DNA from: CAXRDE01 sp964342365
GTDB taxonomy: Bacteria > Cyanobacteriota > Sericytochromatia > UBA7694
Reading direction: 5' to 3'
Length of the DNA: 17,542 nucleotides
Assembly: GCA_964342365.1 (NCBI GenBank)
Contig: CAYFGW010000086.1
Span: 1 to 17,542, forward strand
In this document: piece by piece, positions 14,222 to 17,542 of the stretch
Layout of the letters: every line of letters begins with the position of its first letter
Numbering within the stretch: the first letter of the stretch is position 1
Position numbers and translations under genes: made by a program
Notes under the pieces: model-generated
Database searches by the model: none
The model's input: the letters and a program-made list of their open reading frames with translations, nothing else
Told to the model about the DNA's origin: nothing

Positions 14222-16093
14222 ATGTCAATTTCACTGAATACTCCCGATTACGTTAAAAACCCCAAGGTGATTGAATTTGTTCAAAAAGCCGTGGATCTCT
14301 GTGAGCCTGAAGCCATTCACTGGTGTGACGGTTCTGAAGAAGAATACGCCCAACTCTGTGAGTTAATGGTCAAAAACGGCACCCTGAAAAAACTCAATCC
14401 TGAAAAGCGGCCTAATTCCTATTTGGCCCTGTCTGATCCCAAAGACGTGGCCCGTGTAGAAGGCCGCACCTTTATTTGTAGCCGCAGCAGTACTGATGCA
14501 GGCCCTACCAATAACTGGATGAATCCCCGCACCATGAAAGTGAAGCTCAAAGCGCTTTTTAAAGGCTGCATGCAGGGTCGCACCATGTATATTGTGCCCT
14601 TTAGCATGGGCCCCCTGGGCTCAGACATTGCCCAGATTGGCATCGAAATTTCCGATTCGCCCTATGTGGCTACCAATATGAAAATCATGACTCGCATGGG
14701 CAAGGCTGTTTTTGACGTGCTGGGCACTGACGGCGAGTTTATTCCCTGCATGCACTCAGTAGGTATGCCTTTGGTGGACGGAGCGCAGGATGTGCCCTGG
14801 CCCTGTAACCCCGATAATAAGTACATTGTGCATTTTCCTGAAGAGCGCCAGATCTGGTCTTATGGCAGCGGCTATGGTGGGAATGCTTTACTGGGTAAAA
14901 AATGCTTTGCTTTGCGTATTGCCTCCACCATGGGCCGGGACGAAGGCTGGCTGGCTGAGCATATGCTCATTCTCTGCGTGGAGTCTCCTGATGGCGAAAA
15001 AACTTACGTGGGCGCAGCATTTCCAAGCGCCTGCGGCAAAACCAATTTTGCCATGCTGATCCCGCCGAAGGCCTATACCGAAAACGGCTGGAAAGTCACC
15101 ACCATCGGTGACGACATCGCCTGGCTCAAGCACGGTAAAGACGGTCGTTTACACGCCATTAACCCCGAAGCAGGATTCTTTGGCGTGGCCCCCGGCACCT
15201 CGTATGAGTCAAATCCCAACGCCATGGAAAGCCTCAAGGAAAACTGTATTTTCACCAATGTAGCCCTCACCCCTGATGGTGACGTATGGTGGGAAGGCAT
15301 GACCAAAGAAGCGCCCCCTGAACTCACCGACTGGCAGGGCAACCCCTGGACCCCTGACTCCGGTCGCAAAGCGGCTCACCCCAACGCCCGTTTTACGGCC
15401 CCGGCGTCTCAGTGCCCCTCCATTGACGAAAACTGGGAAAACCCTGAAGGCGTACCTATTTCAGCCTTTGTGTTTGGCGGTCGTCGCCCCAGCACCGTTC
15501 CCCTGATTTATCAGGCCATTAACTGGAACTTCGGTGTTTACCTCGCTGCCACCATGGGTTCAGAAATTACCGCAGCGGCTTCTGATGCGGTCACCGGCAA
15601 AATCCGCCGGGATCCCATGGCCATGCTGCCCTTCTGCGGTTATCACATGGGTGACTATTTCAATCACTGGCTGGCAGTGGGCCGCAATACGGCGATTCCT
15701 CCCCGCATTTTTGGCGTTAACTGGTTCCGCAAGGACGAAGAAGGCAATTTTGCCTGGCCCGGTTTTGGGGAAAATATGCGCGTTTTAGAATGGATTGTGA
15801 AGCGCGTACGCGGAGACGCTTTTGGCATTGAAAGCCCCCTCGGGTGGATGCCTCGCTACGAAGATCTCAACTGGGAAGGTTTAGACTTTAGCAAAGAAGA
15901 CTTTGACGAAGTCATGACCGTGGATCGTGAACTCTGGAAAGAAGAAGTGTTGTCGCATCAGGCCCTATTTGATCGATTATATGATAAGCTGCCTAAGGAG
16001 TTCTTACAAATGCGAGAACTCATCCTTTCCAGTTTATGGCGTTCGCCAGAACACTGGGGAGTGAACGAACGTTATATTGTGCAACAGCAATAG
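14222..16093 (+). CDS. pckG: Phosphoenolpyruvate carboxykinase (GTP)
   Basis: This enzyme converts oxaloacetate and GTP to phosphoenolpyruvate, GDP and CO2, the entry step of gluconeogenesis, in the cytoplasm. The product is 623 residues, like other GTP-type enzymes. The P-loop is FPSACGKTN with the reactive Cys at 271. The metal-binding kinase-2 motif GDDIAWL is at about 296-302. RVEGRTFICS lies in the substrate-binding N-terminal part, and FGGRRPSTVPL plus PRIFGVNWFRKDEEGNFAWPGFGENMRV in the C-terminal half are family hallmarks. ATG 14222 is preferred, with AAGG eight bases upstream; a TTG at 14204 would place that ribosome site inside the gene. A monocistronic unit is indicated by its own promoter and by the strong terminator that follows. 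Confidence 0.97.
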   Translation: MSISLNTPDYVKNPKVIEFVQKAVDLCEPEAIHWCDGSEEEYAQLCELMVKNGTLKKLNPEKRPNSYLALSDPKDVARVEGRTFICSRSSTDAGPTNNWMNPRTMKVKLKALFKGCMQGRTMYIVPFSMGPLGSDIAQIGIEISDSPYVATNMKIMTRMGKAVFDVLGTDGEFIPCMHSVGMPLVDGAQDVPWPCNPDNKYIVHFPEERQIWSYGSGYGGNALLGKKCFALRIASTMGRDEGWLAEHMLILCVESPDGEKTYVGAAFPSACGKTNFAMLIPPKAYTENGWKVTTIGDDIAWLKHGKDGRLHAINPEAGFFGVAPGTSYESNPNAMESLKENCIFTNVALTPDGDVWWEGMTKEAPPELTDWQGNPWTPDSGRKAAHPNARFTAPASQCPSIDENWENPEGVPISAFVFGGRRPSTVPLIYQAINWNFGVYLAATMGSEITAAASDAVTGKIRRDPMAMLPFCGYHMGDYFNHWLAVGRNTAIPPRIFGVNWFRKDEEGNFAWPGFGENMRVLEWIVKRVRGDAFGIESPLGWMPRYEDLNWEGLDFSKEDFDEVMTVDRELWKEEVLSHQALFDRLYDKLPKEFLQMRELILSSLWRSPEHWGVNERYIVQQQ

Positions 16094-16120
16094 TATAAGC
16101 GTTTTAATGCTGCTTCTACA

Positions 16121-16155
16121 AAAGAGCCAACGGAGTGGACCCGTTGGCTCTTTTT
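16121..16155 (+). terminator. Strong intrinsic terminator after pckG
   Basis: A perfect 13-bp stem (AAAGAGCCAACGG with CCGTTGGCTCTTT) encloses the seven-base loop AGTGGAC and runs into TTTTT. It lies 28 bases after the pckG stop and 19 bases before the next start codon. Confidence 0.92.
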
Positions 16156-16173
16156 CCAAAGGAACCCCATAAC

Positions 16174-17451
16174 ATGCTCTCGGTCTTTTTTGTTCTCATT
16201 CTGCTCATTAGCATTAACGCCCTCTTTGTGGCGGGCGAATTTGCGGCAGTGAGCGTCCCCCAGAATAAAATCAAGGACATGGCCCAACAACGCCATGCCT
16301 CCGCCCGGCTTCTGTGGCCCATTTTAAGCGACACCCGTCGCTTTGATCATTATGTGGCCGCCTGTCAGGTGGGCATTACCATTTCCAGTTTGATTCTGGG
16401 TGCTTACGGTCAGGAAAACCTGGGCCGCTGGCTTCGGCCCTATTTTGACGGTTCTGAAGCCAGTTATCTGGTGGCTCCGGGCATTCTGGTGGTGCTGACC
16501 ACGGCTCAGATGATTCTTGGAGAACTGGTGCCCAAATCTTTATCGTTGCAATTCCCCATCAAAACCGCCCTCTGGACCACCTTTCCCATGATTGCGGCCC
16601 TCTGGATTCTGCGACTGCCCATTGCCCTTCTTAACGGCAGCGGCAACCTGCTACTGCGCCTGATGGGATTTGAACCCGAAGCCCACCGTCATATTCATTC
16701 CAGCGAAGAAATTGTCATGCTGCTCTCCGACGGTGAAGACGCGGGCTTTTTAGACAGCGACGAGCGAGAACGTATGGAAAAGGCCATTGCTCTCGGTGGC
16801 TGGAGCGTGCGCCATATTATGGTGCCTCAGGCCTACTTACAGCGCATGTATCTCAATCGTTCTGTCAAAAAGAACCTCAAACGCATATCCAAGTCAAACA
16901 CCTCTAATTTACTGGTCCAGGCAGAGGAAAACTCCGATATTATTGGGTATATTCGCTGCCAGGAAGTGCTGCGTTATCAGCTGATTCACGGAGAAATTAA
17001 AGACTTTTCTTCCTTTATTCACCCCCTGCTGGCAGTACCCCGTACGCTAACACTGCAAAGACTCTTAGAAAAGTTTCGCAGCCACAAAACCCGTATGGCT
17101 CTGGTGGTAGACGAATACGGCACCGTGGCGGGACTCGTTACCTTACAGGACATTTTGGCAGAACTCACCGGAGCCATTGGTGACGAGTCGGCCCATTCTC
17201 GCAATCACTTTTTCAAACTCTCCGACCAGCGCGTGCGGGTGTCTGGACAAATGCGCCTGGACCACCTTAAAACCAAGCTGGGCATTGACTGGAATGCGGA
17301 GTACTCCAGCACCGTGGGTGGTTTTGTAATGGAGCATCTGGAGCGCCTGCCTTACCGGGGTCAAACCCTTACCATTGAAGGTACACCCGTGGAAGTGGAA
17401 AAAGTGTCTGCCCGGGCCATTTTATCGGTGTTGATTGGAGAAGCCCGATGA
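16174..17451 (+). CDS. CNNM/CorC-HlyC family membrane protein (DUF21 + CBS pair + CorC_HlyC domain)
   Basis: The product is 425 residues. Residues 1-165 are the CNNM (DUF21) membrane domain with about four membrane segments; NALFVAGEF at its start and GELVPKS (116-122) are conserved. A cytosolic CBS-pair region follows (about 210-335), including VVDEYGTVAGLVTLQDI (311-327). The C-terminal CorC_HlyC domain (about 345-422) has the VGGFVMEHLERLPYRG motif. Members transport or regulate Mg2+ and other divalent cations; the old name hemolysin is misleading. ATG 16174 is chosen because AAAGGAA lies nine bases upstream; a GTG at 16135 falls in the pckG terminator loop. The stop overlaps the next start in ATGA (17448-17451), so a second family member is co-translated. 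Confidence 0.93.
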   Translation: MLSVFFVLILLISINALFVAGEFAAVSVPQNKIKDMAQQRHASARLLWPILSDTRRFDHYVAACQVGITISSLILGAYGQENLGRWLRPYFDGSEASYLVAPGILVVLTTAQMILGELVPKSLSLQFPIKTALWTTFPMIAALWILRLPIALLNGSGNLLLRLMGFEPEAHRHIHSSEEIVMLLSDGEDAGFLDSDERERMEKAIALGGWSVRHIMVPQAYLQRMYLNRSVKKNLKRISKSNTSNLLVQAEENSDIIGYIRCQEVLRYQLIHGEIKDFSSFIHPLLAVPRTLTLQRLLEKFRSHKTRMALVVDEYGTVAGLVTLQDILAELTGAIGDESAHSRNHFFKLSDQRVRVSGQMRLDHLKTKLGIDWNAEYSSTVGGFVMEHLERLPYRGQTLTIEGTPVEVEKVSARAILSVLIGEAR

Positions 17452-17542
17452 TTGCCACCCTTTTTGTGATTGTTATGCTGGCACTGAATGCTCTCTTTGT
17501 AGCCGCTGAATTTGCCATTTTCTCGGTTCGGCGGCGGGTTTG
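17448..17542 (+). CDS. Second CNNM/CorC-family membrane protein, 5' part only
   Basis: Only 31 residues are visible before the window ends. They are hydrophobic and contain LNALFVAAEFAIFSVRRR, which matches the start of the CNNM domain in the preceding gene (INALFVAGEFAAVSV). A ribosome site (GGAG) lies eight bases upstream inside the preceding gene, and the starts and stops overlap as ATGA. Tandem, overlapping CNNM genes suggest the two proteins form a heteromer. Confidence 0.88.
   Translation, partial: MIATLFVIVMLALNALFVAAEFAIFSVRRRV

Noticed and set aside
16135..16173. GTG start at 16135 that would extend the CNNM protein by 13 residues
   Set aside because: The codon lies in the loop of the pckG terminator and the extension would delay the membrane segment; ATG 16174 has a clear AAAGGAA site.
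1..17542. CRISPR arrays, tRNA or rRNA genes
   Set aside because: No regularly spaced repeats and no tRNA- or rRNA-like sequence were seen on reading through both strands.

Overview
This window comes from the chromosome of a Gram-negative bacterium, most likely a member of the Pseudomonadota and plausibly a gammaproteobacterium. The evidence is outer-membrane beta-barrels ending in aromatic residues, Sec and lipoprotein signal peptides, a di-heme peroxidase of the MauG/CcpA type, an AbgT-family transporter and GTP-type PEP carboxykinase. I cannot name the species. Coding density is high. No rRNA, tRNA, CRISPR array or prophage is visible. The only mobile DNA is one TnpB-only insertion sequence of the IS200/IS605 (IS1341-like) type.

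Layout. (1) 1-1393, plus strand: the 3' part of a di-heme cytochrome c peroxidase/MauG gene, joined by an ATGA overlap to a SAM-dependent methyltransferase. (2) 1406-6800, minus strand, read right to left: a secreted CsgG/FlgO-like plus TPR protein behind an extended -10 promoter; an outer-membrane barrel whose predicted mature N-terminus is His-His-Glu, with an 11-bp inverted repeat covering its Shine-Dalgarno; then a two-gene unit of unknown function, a 549-residue Gly/Ser/Ala-rich beta-strand protein without signal peptide followed 9 nt later by a 148-residue soluble protein. (3) 6893-8730: an AT-rich, apparently decaying small gene whose 3' end abuts the TnpB element. The element encodes an intact RuvC-type TnpB and has hairpins at its 3' end that look like an omega-RNA scaffold. 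(4) 8831-13137, plus strand: an AbgT-type transporter, then a tight three-gene set of a beta-propeller lipoprotein, an outer-membrane barrel with a Cys-rich mature N-terminus and a periplasmic thioredoxin-fold protein. (5) 13204-17542, plus strand: a short-chain dehydrogenase with its own promoter, pckG with its own promoter and a strong terminator, and two overlapping CNNM/CorC-type membrane proteins, the second cut by the window end.

How it fits together. Several products act in the periplasm or outer membrane and carry heme, His or Cys sites: the peroxidase, two barrels, the propeller and the thioredoxin-fold protein. This suggests envelope redox or metal (possibly copper) handling, but that is inference. 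PEPCK is core gluconeogenesis and the CNNM pair probably handles Mg2+/divalent cations. The least explained unit is the 549/148-residue gene pair at 1406-3511.
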